From assembly GCA_036927565.1 (NCBI GenBank), contig JAYESD010000001.1:268347560-268411559 (forward strand): a DNA stretch of 64,000 bases, read 5' to 3'. This document shows positions 1 to 11,172 of the stretch, piece after piece. Source of the DNA: Tuctoria greenei (taxonomy: Eukaryota > Streptophyta > Magnoliopsida > Poales > Poaceae). Under the pieces are notes generated by a model that was not told where the DNA came from, searched no databases, and saw only the letters and a program-made list of their open reading frames with translations. A program made the translations under genes and the position numbers. Each line of letters starts with the position of its first letter. Within the stretch, counting starts at the first letter, position 1.

Positions 1-924
1 ATAATTTCTAGATTTTCATCTAGCAATTGTGCAACAGAAAGCAAGTTGTATTTCAAATTTTTGACAAGTGCCACATCCTTCAAAGTGTAGTGATCATTTA
101 CTCTAACCGAACCCGTAGCAATTATAGGAGTTGAAGAATTATCAGCAAAAGTAACATTCTCTACACGTGACACAAAAGAGAGGGAGGAGAACCAATCTTT
201 GTTACCGGTCATGTGGTGTGAGCAACCTGAATTCACAATCCAAATGTTCTCCTTCCTCAAACGTGTAACCTACATAGAAGCACAATACGTCGTTGACTCA
301 ATACTGGGGTTAGTCAAAAGGCATTTAGGAATCCTGTACTGAGTCACGCGACGTGCAGCAGGAAAAACACGCGAAAGCTGAGACAAAACAGCAGGTTTAT
401 GAGTCAAAGTTTGAGATTTTCTATTCTTGACTACTGACCTATAAGTTGTTACTTATGTAGAACAAAAATCAGTAGCTCCGGAGGCAAAAAAAGAAGGTCC
501 GGAGGTAAACTTTGAATGTTTTTGACTCAAAACAGCAGGTTGTACATTCGGCTTAATGTGTGCAGCAAATTTTGCATGAAAGTTATGAGATCTAGCAACC
601 ATTCTTTCTCTTTTCTGTTGTTTAGCTAGTCTATAACAAAAATCTATGACATGACCATCTCTATCACAGAAGGTACAATGAAATTTAACTTTGTGTTCAT
701 GTCTAGATGAGCAAGCAATATTATTATTTGAAACCGAATGAGGCAACACTCCTGCAGATTTGGAAAACCACTCCTTTTTGTTTAGGAACTGTTTGAATCA
801 AACCACTTCCTAATGACTTTACAATTTTAGGTGGATGTGCCTTAGCATGAGCATGAGAATCAAAACCTAAACCAGTTTTATCATTGCAAGACTTGGAAGA
901 ATTCAGTAGTAAGTTTAGATTCTT
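1..924 (-). pseudogene. copia A-left gag C-terminus and protease start (partial)
   Basis: This continues the left copia gag beyond the LINE. The segment 453-749 holds a second zinc-finger-like motif (CTFCDRDGHVIDFC) that is intact here but broken in the plus copy near 9268. Around 180-250 the minus strand encodes the aspartic protease start (DSGCSHHMTG-like), followed by the linker to the GAG-pre-integrase domain. Stops separate the blocks. The match to 9210-9930 of the plus copy is collinear. The reading frame leaves the window at position 1. Confidence 0.75.
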
Positions 925-943
925 ATTCCCATTACAAAACCAA
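925..943. repeat. LINE target-site duplication, left copy
   Basis: The 19-bp sequence attcccattacaaaaccaa is repeated exactly at 3667-3685, on the far side of the LINE. Confidence 0.93.
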
Positions 944-3666
944 AAAGTGCTTATGCCGCACAAGTTGGGCTTGACATGAGCACTAAGAGACAATTTTGGG
1001 AGGACTTGGAGGATATGGTTAGTAGTGTACCGGTAAGCGAGAAACTCTTCATAGGAGGAGATCTCAATGGTCATGTAGGTACAACTAACGTAGGTTTTGA
1101 GGGGGTACACGGAGGTTTTGGGTGTGACGATAGAAACCAGGAGGGTAAGGATATCCTAGACTTTGCCGTAGCCTATGACCTATTGGTAGCTAACACCCTA
1201 TTTAAAAAGAGGCTATCTCACATAGTGACCTTTACTAGTGCCCAACATTCTAGTCAAATCAACTATATCCTCATCAGGAGAAGGGAGAGAGGGGCATGTT
1301 TAGATTGTAAGGTGATTCCTGGAGAATGTGTTGTTCGACAACACAAACTTGTGGTAGCCTACTTTCGTTTCCACGTGCGTGTGTCACGAGACAAAGGTGT
1401 TAAAACCACGAGAACAAAGTGGTGGAAGTTGAAGGATGAAGCGCAACAATCATTCAAAAGGAGGATGATCGCAGAAGGACCTTGGAACGAAGAGGAAGAT
1501 GCAGATAGTATGTGGGAGAAGATGACGACTTACATTAGGAAGACGGCTAGGGAGGTGCTTGGGTGGACAAAAGGTAAGAAACTTGTAGATAAAGACACTT
1601 GGTGGTGGAATGAAGATGTACAAAAAGCTATTAAGGAGAAGAAGGAGTCTTATAAGGGTTGGCATCATGAGAGAAGTGCAAGTAACATGGCGAATTACAA
1701 AGAGGCTAAGAAAAATGCTAGGCGTGTTGTGAGTAAAGCAAGGGGGCAGGCCTATGATGCGCTATATGAGAGGCTAGGGACAAAAGAAGGCGAAAAGGAT
1801 ATATACAAGATGGCGAACCTTCGCGAGAGAACGGTGAGAGATCTCAACCAAGTCAAATGCATTAAGGATGGGGCAGGCCGAATTCTATTGAAGGAGGAAG
1901 AAATTAGGGACAGATGGCGGGACTACTTCAATGGAATATTCAATGACGGGAATGAGAGTATTAGGTTCGAGTTGGATAACTCATTTGATGACATCAACAG
2001 ACGATTCGTGCGGAGGATACAAGAGTCTGAGGTTAGAGAGGCCCTAAAAAGGATGAAAGGAGGAAAGGCCCACGGCCCCGATGATGTCCCCATTGAGGTG
2101 TGGAGATGTCTAGGGGATGTAGCAGTAGTATGGCTCACTAAACTATTCAACCGCATTTTTCAGTCAAACAAAATGCCTGAAGAGTGGCGGAAAAGTATTT
2201 TAGTACCCATCTTCAAAAATAAAGGAGATGTTCAAAGTTGTACTAATTATCGAGGAGTTAAGCTCATGAGTCATACTATGAAGCTCTGGGAGAGAGTGAT
2301 TGAACACCGCTTGAGGAAAGTGACCAATGTCACTAAAAACCAGTTTGGTTTTATGCATGGTAGGTCCACTATGGAGGCGATTTTCTTACTCCGTCAGCTT
2401 ATGGAGAGGTATAGGGAGCAAAAGAAGGATCTACATTTAGTGTTCATTGACTTGGAGAAGGCATACGATAAGGTACCAAGACCGGTCATGTGGTGGGCAC
2501 TAGAGAAACACAAAGTCCCAACAAAGTACATTAACCTTATCAAGGATATGTACGATAATGTGGTGACAAGTGTGCGCATAAGAGATAGTGAGACCGACAC
2601 TTTTCCTATCACAATAGGGTTACACCAAGGATCAGCCTTAAGTCCTTACATCTTTTCCTTAGTGATGGATGAGGTGTCGAAGGATATACAAGGGGATATC
2701 CCTTGGTGTATGCTCTTTGCTGATGATGTAGTGTTGGTAGATGAAACTAGGGATGGTGTTGATAGAAAATTGGAGCTATGGAGGCAGACCTTAGAGTCTA
2801 AGGGGTTTAGACTTAGTAGAACCAAGATCGAGTATATGAGATGCGACTTTAGTGATGTCAGGTGCGAGGATGGTAATGTTAGTTTACAAGGACAAGTAGT
2901 ACCTAGGAGGGACACATTTCGATATTTAGGATCAATGTTACAAAGCAATGGTGATATTGACGAATATGTTTGCCATAGGATCAAGATCGGGTGGATGAAG
3001 TGGCGACAAGCATCTGGAATCTTATGTGATAAGAAAGTTCCACAAAAATTGAAAGGAAAATTCTATAGGACGGTGATCAGGCCTGCGATGATGTATGGAG
3101 CAGAATGTTGGCCAACTAAAAGGCAACATGTCCAACAAATGAGTGTTGCGGAGATGCGCATGCTACGGTGGATGTGCGGTCACACAAGAAGAGACAAAAT
3201 TAGGAACGAAGTAATACGTGATAGGGTAGGGGTGGCACCGATTGAGGAGAAGCTAGTCCAACATTGCCTACGGTGGTTTGGGCATATCCAGCGGAGACCT
3301 CCAGACGCACCGGTTAACAGTGGGATTATAAAAAGTGGAGAAAATTTTAGGAGGGGTAGAGGTCGACCAAGGTTGACATGGCAGGAGGCGGTGAAACGAT
3401 ATTTAAAGGAGTGGGACATACCTAGAGATTTGGCTCATGATAGGACTGCTTGGAAATTAGCAATTCATGTGCCAGAATCTTAGTTTATTCGTAATTTGTT
3501 ACTCTTATCTTCTTTCTTTTTAACCCATTTCTAGAATAAATAAAATGTAGATTTTTTTTTACTTTTATCTTATTTTCTATTAATTTTCTTCAAAATTGTT
3601 GGGTTTCATTTCTAGCCGACCCCAACTTGTTTGGGATAAAGGCTTGGTTGTTGTTGTTGTTGTTGT
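944..3666 (+). mobile_element. RTE-type LINE, 5'-truncated, inserted in copia gag
   Basis: This non-LTR retrotransposon inserted by target-primed reverse transcription. It is flanked by a perfect 19-bp target-site duplication (attcccattacaaaaccaa at 925-943 and 3667-3685). Across the insertion the copia sequence is continuous when compared with about 9000-9025 of the sister copy. The 3' end carries the 'ccccaacttgtttggga' block (about 3620-3636) and a (ttg)n tail at 3647-3665 instead of poly(A), as in plant RTE-clade elements. The 5' end is truncated inside the endonuclease domain. Confidence 0.93.
976..3483 (+). CDS. LINE endonuclease (partial) / reverse transcriptase
   Basis: This 835-codon uninterrupted ORF comes from an RTE-type LINE. 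Residues about 1-130 are the C-terminal half of an AP-like endonuclease: GGDLNGHVG at 27-35 is recognisable, but the expected final SDH motif reads RQH, so the domain is incomplete and probably inactive. The reverse transcriptase spans about residues 340-640. It has motif A FIDLEKAYD (about 490-498), GLHQGSALSP, and the catalytic FADD box (about 580-583). The C-terminal region contains WMCGHTRRDKIRNEV and LRWFGHIQRRP, typical of plant LINE tails. No RNase H domain and no separate ORF1 are seen, as expected for RTE. The chosen ATG is simply the first in the truncated copy; the native start is lost. Lack of stops over 2.5 kb points to a recent insertion. Confidence 0.88.
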   Translation: MSTKRQFWEDLEDMVSSVPVSEKLFIGGDLNGHVGTTNVGFEGVHGGFGCDDRNQEGKDILDFAVAYDLLVANTLFKKRLSHIVTFTSAQHSSQINYILIRRRERGACLDCKVIPGECVVRQHKLVVAYFRFHVRVSRDKGVKTTRTKWWKLKDEAQQSFKRRMIAEGPWNEEEDADSMWEKMTTYIRKTAREVLGWTKGKKLVDKDTWWWNEDVQKAIKEKKESYKGWHHERSASNMANYKEAKKNARRVVSKARGQAYDALYERLGTKEGEKDIYKMANLRERTVRDLNQVKCIKDGAGRILLKEEEIRDRWRDYFNGIFNDGNESIRFELDNSFDDINRRFVRRIQESEVREALKRMKGGKAHGPDDVPIEVWRCLGDVAVVWLTKLFNRIFQSNKMPEEWRKSILVPIFKNKGDVQSCTNYRGVKLMSHTMKLWERVIEHRLRKVTNVTKNQFGFMHGRSTMEAIFLLRQLMERYREQKKDLHLVFIDLEKAYDKVPRPVMWWALEKHKVPTKYINLIKDMYDNVVTSVRIRDSETDTFPITIGLHQGSALSPYIFSLVMDEVSKDIQGDIPWCMLFADDVVLVDETRDGVDRKLELWRQTLESKGFRLSRTKIEYMRCDFSDVRCEDGNVSLQGQVVPRRDTFRYLGSMLQSNGDIDEYVCHRIKIGWMKWRQASGILCDKKVPQKLKGKFYRTVIRPAMMYGAECWPTKRQHVQQMSVAEMRMLRWMCGHTRRDKIRNEVIRDRVGVAPIEEKLVQHCLRWFGHIQRRPPDAPVNSGIIKSGENFRRGRGRPRLTWQEAVKRYLKEWDIPRDLAHDRTAWKLAIHVPES

Positions 3667-3685
3667 ATTCCCATTACAAAACCAA
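3667..3685. repeat. LINE target-site duplication, right copy
   Basis: Exact copy of 925-943. It follows directly on the (ttg)n tail. Confidence 0.93.
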
Positions 3686-5297
3686 TCTAATGTCCTATGC
3701 ATGTCATCAAGTTTATTGGACACATCAAGGCAATTTTCACATGAAGTTTTTCCTTTTAGTTTGCAATTGGAACAAAATTTAACTTCATGAGAACGTAAAG
3801 CATTGTTCAATATAGAAATTTCATTCATAGCATCCTGTAGTTTCTTATCAAGATCATCACAAGTAGAACAATGCAAATCAATTCTAGAACAGCTAGCATC
3901 TTTCAAGTTTTTATCATTAAGTGCAGCAAGCTCTTTGTTATTTTCAATTTCTAACTCAAGTTTATCAAGTGTGGAGGTGTGCACACTTCTTAATGAGGAC
4001 AATTGTTCATATATTAAATCACATGAGGAACATGCATCATCACTAGGAATCAAGGTTTTTAAATGGTTGATTTTAGATTCTAGTGATTCAATTTTAGCAG
4101 CACTATCCCTAAGCTTTTTGTCCTTTTTCTTAACAATAACAGTGGCACGAGAAATAGCATCATACATTTTTTCGCAAGTAGTACATACCTCTTCATTGTC
4201 GCTGTTGTGTTCTGCCTCCTCCATACTTGATCTTGACTTGCCCGCCATGAAGCACAAGTTTGCCAAATCATCTTCATCTTCATCACTTCCAATGTCCACG
4301 TCGCTTGAACTGAACTCTTGAAGTGCGATGATGAAACTGTTGATCATCTTGCGTCCTATGGTACTTTTCTTCTTCTTGTTGGAATTTCCAGAGGAGGTCC
4401 TAACCTTGCTTTATTTTTCTTCCCGGGTGGTCGGACCTGAAAGGTTAGGGCATTCTGTACGAAAGTGTCCTGTTTTACCACATTCAAAACAGCGTTGAGG
4501 TCCGGAGCTTCCTCTCCTTCTAGTTCTCACATTTTGCAATGCTTTTGAGAATCTAGTAGAGATGAGTGCCAACTCCTCTTCTGGAAATTCTTCGATCTGC
4601 TCAAGGGTTAGTGAGGACAACAAAGCAAGAGTATTGCAAGATGATGATTGGCCGGAGCTAGACATATCACGTTGTGAAACAAATGCAATAGACTTATTGG
4701 GGTTCTTACATGAGATTATGTCAATTTCATGAGTTTTTAACTTGGAATATAGCACATCTAAAGTAAGTGAACTCATGACAGTAGATTCACGAATAGATGT
4801 GATTTTCATCTCCCAAATTGACATATCTAATGCACTTAGCAATTGCCTAACATTTTCAGCATCTGAAAAATTAACATTGACACTACGCAAGTTGCTGAGA
4901 ATCTTATTAAAGCGAGCAAAGAGATCATCAATGGACTCACCGGGTTGCATCTCGAAGCGCATGTATTCTTTTTTGAACATACCTCTTTGATCGTGTTGGA
5001 TCCTTCGTGGTAGTCACAAAGTGCTTTCCACACATCGTATGCAGATCAGAGGTGTGCAACACGGTCGAAGTCGCTTTGTGTTAATCCTTGTATGATCAAG
5101 TTCCAAGCCTTGTTGTTGTTGTCGACATCTCTCAGATTTGTAGCTGTAACTTGATCGTTTGATGGCACTTCATAAGGCTTATATACCTTCTCCCATATTG
5201 CGAAGCCTTGTGCCTGGATGAAAGCCTCCATGCGTGCCTTCCAAACCTGAAAATCAATACCAGCAAACACATAAGGTTTGGCAGAGTACTTCTCCAT
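3686..5297 (-). pseudogene. copia A-left gag, 5' two thirds (broken)
   Basis: This is the nucleocapsid/capsid precursor of a copia element. It starts at 5297 with MEKYSAKPYVFAGIDF, the same start as the plus copy at 7375. A stop at 5046-5048 ends the first 83 codons and a frame change lies near 4980-5035. The reading then resumes at 4980-4411 with a UBN2-like gag domain and a CCHC zinc knuckle (CFECGKTGHFRTEC, about 4453-4494). A third open stretch (4347 leftwards) is acidic, then Lys/Glu-rich and probably coiled coil, with repeated Cys-x-x-Cys pairs. It is cut by the LINE insertion at 3685. The gene is defective. Confidence 0.85.
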
Positions 5298-5345
5298 GAT
5301 GATTAGTCAAAAACACGTGCAAATCTCAAAGATTAGAGCAACGTG

Positions 5346-5357
5346 GCTCTGATACCA
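5346..5357 (-). other. Primer-binding site of copia A-left
   Basis: The plus strand reads gctctgatacca, whose complement TGGTATCAGAGC pairs with initiator tRNA-Met. It sits 2 bp from the LTR edge at 5360, as is usual for copia elements. Confidence 0.85.
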
Positions 5358-5968
5358 ATTGTAGGATCGAAGAGCACGTGAAAAGCTACCAGAGGGGGGG
5401 TGAATGGTAGATTTAAAAATCTTACGCAGCGGAAACAATTAAACCTCAAACCCTTTCGGCAGAAAAACGATCTGTTAAAGAAATTGTGTGTGAGACTAAT
5501 CTAAACGTGTTTCACCATGACAAAAGTGATAAATATCAGAGAGAATCAAGTAACGAAGACAACACAAAAAGAATCACTCAAATCCGTCGAGAAAAACTCA
5601 AGTTATGATCGAAAGATCAAACAATGGTCAATCTGCCATACCCGAGAAAAAAATAGTTCTGGAATGCTGCAAAGAAACTCGTGTAGATCATAGACCACAA
5701 ATAAATGACCGTGAAATTTTGAAAGATGATAGACAATAAAGTAGTGAAGACAACCCAAAAAGAATCATGTCAATTGGATCTATAAAACTCGAGTTATGAT
5801 AAAACCACCGACGAAAGGTAGTGCTGTCCAGAAACTCGACGAGTAAAACTTGTCTGGAACAAGTCTGACGAACAAGGCACAAAAGTTCCTTCAAACTACA
5901 AATTTTATTCAATAGAACACAAGAGTAACAGCCCCAAAGTCGTACACCACGAGCTCTGGGCTCCCTTG

Positions 5969-5976
5969 CTTATATA
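5969..5976 (-). promoter_or_regulatory. TATA-like box of copia A LTR
   Basis: TATATAAG on the minus strand lies between the palindrome array and the R/U5 part. The equivalent site in the 3' LTR (about 15084-15092) reads TACATAAG and is weakened. Confidence 0.5.
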
Positions 5977-6769
5977 ACCAGCCCTTAGGCCTACCCAATA
6001 TCAACTAGGACTCCAATCCTATTCAGATCACGAATCGTAACTTTCCATAACTGCTCAAGATTCTTCTATACACAGATAGAAGCAAGCTTAAGACTTCCAT
6101 ACACCTTAGGAACGTATCCCACATTCCAAAACAACTCAAATTCGTGACCCACACAAAATCCTATCATAACCAACTCAAATCTTTCCATATTTGAGTCAAA
6201 CCCGACTCAGTCGCAGCCTGAGTCCATAACCTAGTCGGTTGGACCTTTCCGACCAATTCCTTACGTCCACATCTCTTCATCACGTCTCGAAACCATGTAG
6301 CCACGTCCATGCACTCCTTGCACACGTGCAAACATCTTCCAATAACGTCTATGATACCTTCATCTGCATTGTTCTTGATCCAAACATGCTACGCAACCTC
6401 CTGATCAGTTCAACCACAATTCCTCCCGAACTTGGTTGTTGGAACCTCATCTCCTCCCTGAGACTAGTCCAATGGATCCCGTCACGAGCCATGTCTTGAA
6501 CTCAAGCAACACCTGCACATGAATAAACAACCAATCCATACGAGCCTAAGTCCTCGACTTGATTCAAGTTAGTTCCGAACACAACACCCTACGTGAGATC
6601 CTCACATAAGCATGTTGCAAAACCACAGTAACACGATATCATCCATATAAACCAAAATGCACCAAAAACTTAGCAAATGAATACTAAGCAATCTTTCCAA
6701 CAATGTAAAGCAAGTACGAAACATTGCAAATGAAAAGCAGAAGCACTGCGGTCAGGTTCCAGACCTTGC

Positions 6770-7170
6770 CAGAGCAACCCGGACCTTGAGCAGGAGCTAA
6801 CAAAAGCTAGTAAAACCTAGCGCCGGAGCTTACGAGAACTAGTATAACCAAGCTCCCGCCGGAGCTTACAAAACTAGCAGGACCTAGCGCCAGAGCTAAC
6901 CAGAACTAGTCCGAACTAGTAAACCCAAAAGCCGGAGCTAGAAAAATCAACTCGGAGCTTAGCAAAAACATGTCAGAGCTATCAAAGATATGCCGGAGCT
7001 ATCAAAGACATACCGGAGCTAACAAAGACATGCCGGAGCTAAAGACAAAACATCACCGGAGCTGACCAAAGCTAGTCGGACCTAGCATCGAACGTAACCG
7101 GAGCTACCCAAACCAAGACGGACCTACCGTCTGACCTTACTGTAGCTCGGAGCTAGAATCGGACCTTGAT
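6770..7170. repeat. CGGAGCT/AGCTCCG half-site array in LTR U3
   Basis: There are more than a dozen irregularly spaced copies of ccggagct or close variants, separated by short A-rich spacers such as aaagacatg and aaccaaagc. A corresponding inverted array (gctccgg) is present at about 13915-14305 in the other LTR. The repeats are imperfect and show no fixed period. Confidence 0.8.
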
Positions 7171-7314
7171 AAAAAGGTGTTTTGGTGATATTCAAAACTT
7201 TTATCATCAAAGCCAAGTGTATTCACTACAAGCCAATGTATTCAGCACATATAGGTCTTACAATCTACCATTCACCCCCCTGGTAGATTTTCACGTGCTC
7301 TTCGATCCTAAAAT

Positions 7315-7326
7315 TGGTATCAGATC
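7315..7326 (+). other. Primer-binding site of copia A-right (degenerate)
   Basis: The sequence tggtatcagatc matches the initiator tRNA-Met primer site with a change near its 3' end, directly after the LTR remnant. Confidence 0.75.
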
Positions 7327-7374
7327 CACGGTGCTATAATCTTTTTGATTTGCACGTCTTTTTGACTAATCATC

Positions 7375-9210
7375 ATGGAGAAATACTCTGCAAAACCTTG
7401 TGTCTTTAGTGGTATCGATTTTCAGGTTTGGAAGGCACGTATGGAAGCCTTTGTCCAGGATCAAGGCTTCGCAATATGGGAGAAGGTGTACAAGCCTTAC
7501 GAAGTATCGTCAAATGATCAAGTTACAGCTGCAAATCTGAGAGATGTCAACAACAACAACAAGGCTCAGAATTTGATCATACAAGGATTAACTCAAAGCG
7601 ACTTCGACTGTGTTGCACACCTCCGATCTGCATACGATGTGTGGAAAGCACTTTGTGACTACCACGAAGGATCCAACACAATCAAGGAGGTAAGGCAAGA
7701 CATGTTCAAGAAAGAATACATGCACTTTGAGATGCAACCCAGTGAGTCTATTGATGACCTTTTTGCTCGCTTTAATAAAGTTCTCAGCAACTTGCGTAGT
7801 GTCAATGTTAATTTTTTAGATGCTAAAAATGCTAGGCAATTGTTAAGTACATTAGATATGTCAATTTGGGAGATGAAAGTCACATTTATTCATGAATCTA
7901 CTGTCATGAGTACACTTACTTTAGATGTGCTATATTCCAAGTTAAAAACTCATGAAATTGACATAATATCACGTAAGAACCTTAACAAGTCTATTGCTTT
8001 TGTTTCTCAACGTGACCTGCCTAGCTCCGGTCAATCTTCATCTTGTGGTACACTTGCTTTGTTCTCCTCTCTAACCCTTGAACAGATTGAGGAGTTTCCA
8101 GAGGAGGAGCTAGTACTTCTCTCTACTAGGTTCTCAAAAGCATTGCAAAATATGAGAACTAGAAGGAGAGGAAGTGCCGGACCACAATGATGCTTTGAAT
8201 GTGGTAAGACAGGACATTTTCATTCAGATTGCCCTAACCTTTTAGGTCCTACTTCCCGAGATGAAAAGAAAACAAGGACGAAGCTCTCCTCTGCAAAAGA
8301 TACGAAGAAAAAGAAGGGTTTTATAGGACGTCAATTGGTGAGCAGTTTTATCTCCGCACTTCAAGAACTTGGCTCAAGTGATGTGGACATTGGAAGTGAC
8401 GAAGATGAAGATGATTTGGCAAACTTGTGCTTCATGGCGGGCAAATCAAGATCAAGTATGGAGGATGCAGAACACAACAGCGACAATGAAGAGGTATGTC
8501 CTACTTGCGAAGAAATGTGTGATGCTATTTCTCGTGCCACTATTATAGTTAAGAAAAATGACAAAAAGCTTAGGGATAGTGCTGCTAAAATTGAATCACT
8601 AGAATCTGAAATCAACCATTTAAAAACTTTGATTCCTAGTGATGATGCATGTCCCTCATGTGATTTAATATATGAACAATTGTCCTCATTAAGAAGTGTG
8701 CACAACTCCACACTTGATAAACTTGAGTTAGAAATTGAAAAGAAAAAAGAGCTTGCTGCACTTAATGACAAATACTTGAAAGATGCTAGCTGTTCTATAA
8801 TTGATTTGCATTGTTCTACTTGTGATGATGTTGATAAGAAACTACAAGATACTATGAATGAAATTTCTATATTGAACAATGCTTTACGTTCTCATGAAGT
8901 TAAATATTGTTTCAATTGCAAATTAAAAGGAAAAACTTTATGTGAAAATTGCCTTGATCTGTCCAATAAACTTGATAACATTCATAGGACATTAGATCGG
9001 TTTTGTAATGGGAATAAGAACCTAAACTTGCTGCTGAATTCTTCCAAGTCTAGCAATGATAAAACTGGTTTAGGTTTTGATTCTCATGCTCATGCTAAGG
9101 AACATCCACCTAAAATTGTAAAGTCATTAGGAAGTGGTTTGATTCAAACAGTTCCCAAACAAAAAGAAGTGGTTTTCAAATCTGCAAGAGTGTTGTCTCA
9201 TTCGGCTTGA
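7375..9210 (+). pseudogene. copia A-right gag (in-frame stop)
   Basis: This is the gag polyprotein. Codons 1-271 (7375-8190) hold the UBN2-like gag domain. A TGA at 8188-8190 stands immediately before the CCHC knuckle (CFECGKTGHFHSDC, 8191-8232), and the frame stays open after it to 9210. The second part (8335-9210) has an acidic DIGSDEDEDDLANLCFMAGKS region, then a Lys/Glu-rich probable coiled coil with spaced CxxC pairs. Such long coiled-coil gag tails are known for Sireviruses. Another stop at 9208-9210 and one near 9268 disrupt the last zinc-finger-like segment. The inverted copy (3686-5297) supports the extent of the gene. Confidence 0.85.
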
Positions 9211-9667
9211 AATAAAAATGTTGCTTGCTCATCTAGACATGAACACAAAGTTAAATTTCATTGTACCTAATGTGGTAGAGATGGTCATGTCATAGATTTT
9301 TGTTATAGACTAGCTAAACAACAGAAAAAGGAAAGAATGATTGCTAGATCTCATAACTTCCATGCAAAATTTGCTGCACTTGCTAAACCGAATGATAGGA
9401 ATATGCAATCTGTTGTAATGAGTCAAAAACATGCAAACGTTGCTCCCAAACCTATTGTTTTTTTGTGCTACACATGTAACATCTCGTAGGACAGTAGTTG
9501 GGTACAAAAATCCTCAGGTTTTGGCTCATAAACCTGTTGTTTTATCTCAGCTTTTGCGTGTTATTCCTACTGGATGTCATCTGACTCAGTACTGTATTCC
9601 TAAATGCCTTTTGACTAACCCCAGTATTGAGTCATCAATGTATTGTGCTTCTATGTAGGTTACACGC

Positions 9668-11172
9668 TTGAGGAAGGAGAACATTTGGATTGTGGATTCA
9701 GGTTGCTCACGCCACATGACCGATAACAAAGAATGGTTCTCCTCCATCTTTTTTGTGTCCCGTGTAGAGAATGTTACTTTTGCTCATAATTCTTCAACTC
9801 CTATAATTGCTAAGGGTTCGGTTAGAGTAAATGATCACTACACTTTGAAGGATGTGGCACTTGTTAAAAATCTGAAATACAACTTGCTTTATATTTCACA
9901 ACTACTAGATGAAAATCTGGAAATAATTTTCACTAAAAATTGTTGCAAAGTTGTAAATTCAAACAGTGAGCTTATTTTTAACATGTCACGGTTTGGAACA
10001 GTTTTTAAAGTTGATTTTGATATGTCTTCCTCTAAGCATAGGTGTCTAGTTGCTAATGATTCTAAGGACTTATATTTTTGGCATCGTAGACTTGGTCACG
10101 TAGGATTTGATCATCTAACACGTGTTAGTGCTCTTGGTCGCATACGTGGGCTGCCTAAGCTTAAAGGGGACAAAGAAATTGTGTGCTCTTCTTGTAGACA
10201 TGCTAAGATGGTTGCAGGTTCACATACTCCTCTCACAATAATCATAACAACTGAACCGGGTCAACTTTTGCACCTTGACACCGTAGGACCTTCACGTGTT
10301 CAATCCTTCGGAGGCAAATGGTATGTTCTTGTGATTGTTGATGATTATTCTAGATACTCTTGGGTTTACTTTATGGCATCTAAGAATGAAGCTCTTAGTC
10401 ACTTTAGAACTTTATTTCTTAGATTATCAATTGATCACTCAGGATCTTTAAAAGCAATTAGAAGTGATAACAGAACCAAATTTAAAAATCAATCTTTTGA
10501 TTACTTTTGTGCTGAAAATGGAATAGATCATCAATTTTCTTCACCATATGTACCACAACAAAACGATGTTGTAGAAAGAAAGAACAGAACCTTAGTTGAG
10601 ATTACTAGAACTATGCTTGATGAATATAAAACTCCTAGGAAATTTCGGGTTGATGCGATTGCAACCGCCTGTTATGTCTCAAATCGTGTTTTCTTGTGCG
10701 CTAAGCTAGGTAAAACACCATATGAGCTCCGGTTTGGACATAGGCCTAGTGTTACACACTTTTGGGTCTTAGGTTGCAAATTCTTTGTTAAGAAACATGG
10801 TAATCTTGATAAATTTGAACCTAGATCCGTTGATGGCATGTTTCTTGGTTATCCATCTCATACTAGAGGCTACGTGTACTTTTACTTGACACTAACAAAA
10901 TTGTGGAGACTTGTGAGGTGTTTTTTGATGAAGCTAGCCCAGGTACTAGCTCAAACATTGCAGGTCCAGATCTATATCCGCAGGGGGAGAGCATTTTCGT
11001 TGAAGATGAGGAAGAGGTGGAGCTGCTGCCCAAAAATTCAGCAGCTAATGACCTTGTTCTAGCTCCTGATTTTGATTCATGGCCAGCACTGACGACCACC
11101 ATTGCTGGTCCAGATCCTCCTCAAGTCACAAGCTCATCGATTTGTGATGAACATGAAGAAGAAGAAGCTTAA
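9668..11172 (+). pseudogene. copia A-right protease-integrase (frameshifted)
   Basis: The segment opens with the aspartic protease motif (IWIVDSGCSRHMTDNKEWF, catalytic DSG near 9695-9703). The GAG-pre-integrase region follows (HRRLGHVGFDHL; CSSCRHAKM). The integrase core has LDTVGPS, then SDNRTKF (Arg where Gly is usual after SDN), then VVERKNRT, giving the D-D-E triad. Near 10880-10900 the frame changes: the C-terminal part continues in another frame (10903-11172) and ends at TAA 11170-11172. It is therefore not translatable as one protein. Confidence 0.85.

Larger units (their letters stand above)
1..7262 (-). mobile_element. Sirevirus-type Ty1/copia element A-left (partial, minus)
   Basis: The element reads right to left: 5' LTR 5360-7262, primer-binding site 5346-5357, then gag and the start of pol, running off the window at position 1. 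It is interrupted at 944-3666 by a LINE. Its internal part is the inverted counterpart of 7315 to about 9930, with many point differences by eye. Sirevirus affiliation is inferred from the long gag with a coiled-coil region, the palindrome-rich LTR and the repeated polypurine tracts of the sister copy. The rest of pol and the 3' LTR lie outside the window. Confidence 0.85.
5360..7262 (-). repeat. Complete copia LTR between the two head-to-head copies
   Basis: This LTR of about 1.9 kb serves as the 5' LTR of the left element. In sense orientation it starts TGTAAGACC and ends CGATCCTACA. The start TGTGAGACC and end GATCCTACA of the 3' LTR at 13843-15698 correspond. A TATA-like TATATAAG lies at 5969-5976 (minus). 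A dense array of CGGAGCT half sites occupies 6770-7170. Its U5 end (5360-5409) is the inverted copy of 7263-7312, the remnant of the right element's 5' LTR. Confidence 0.85.
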
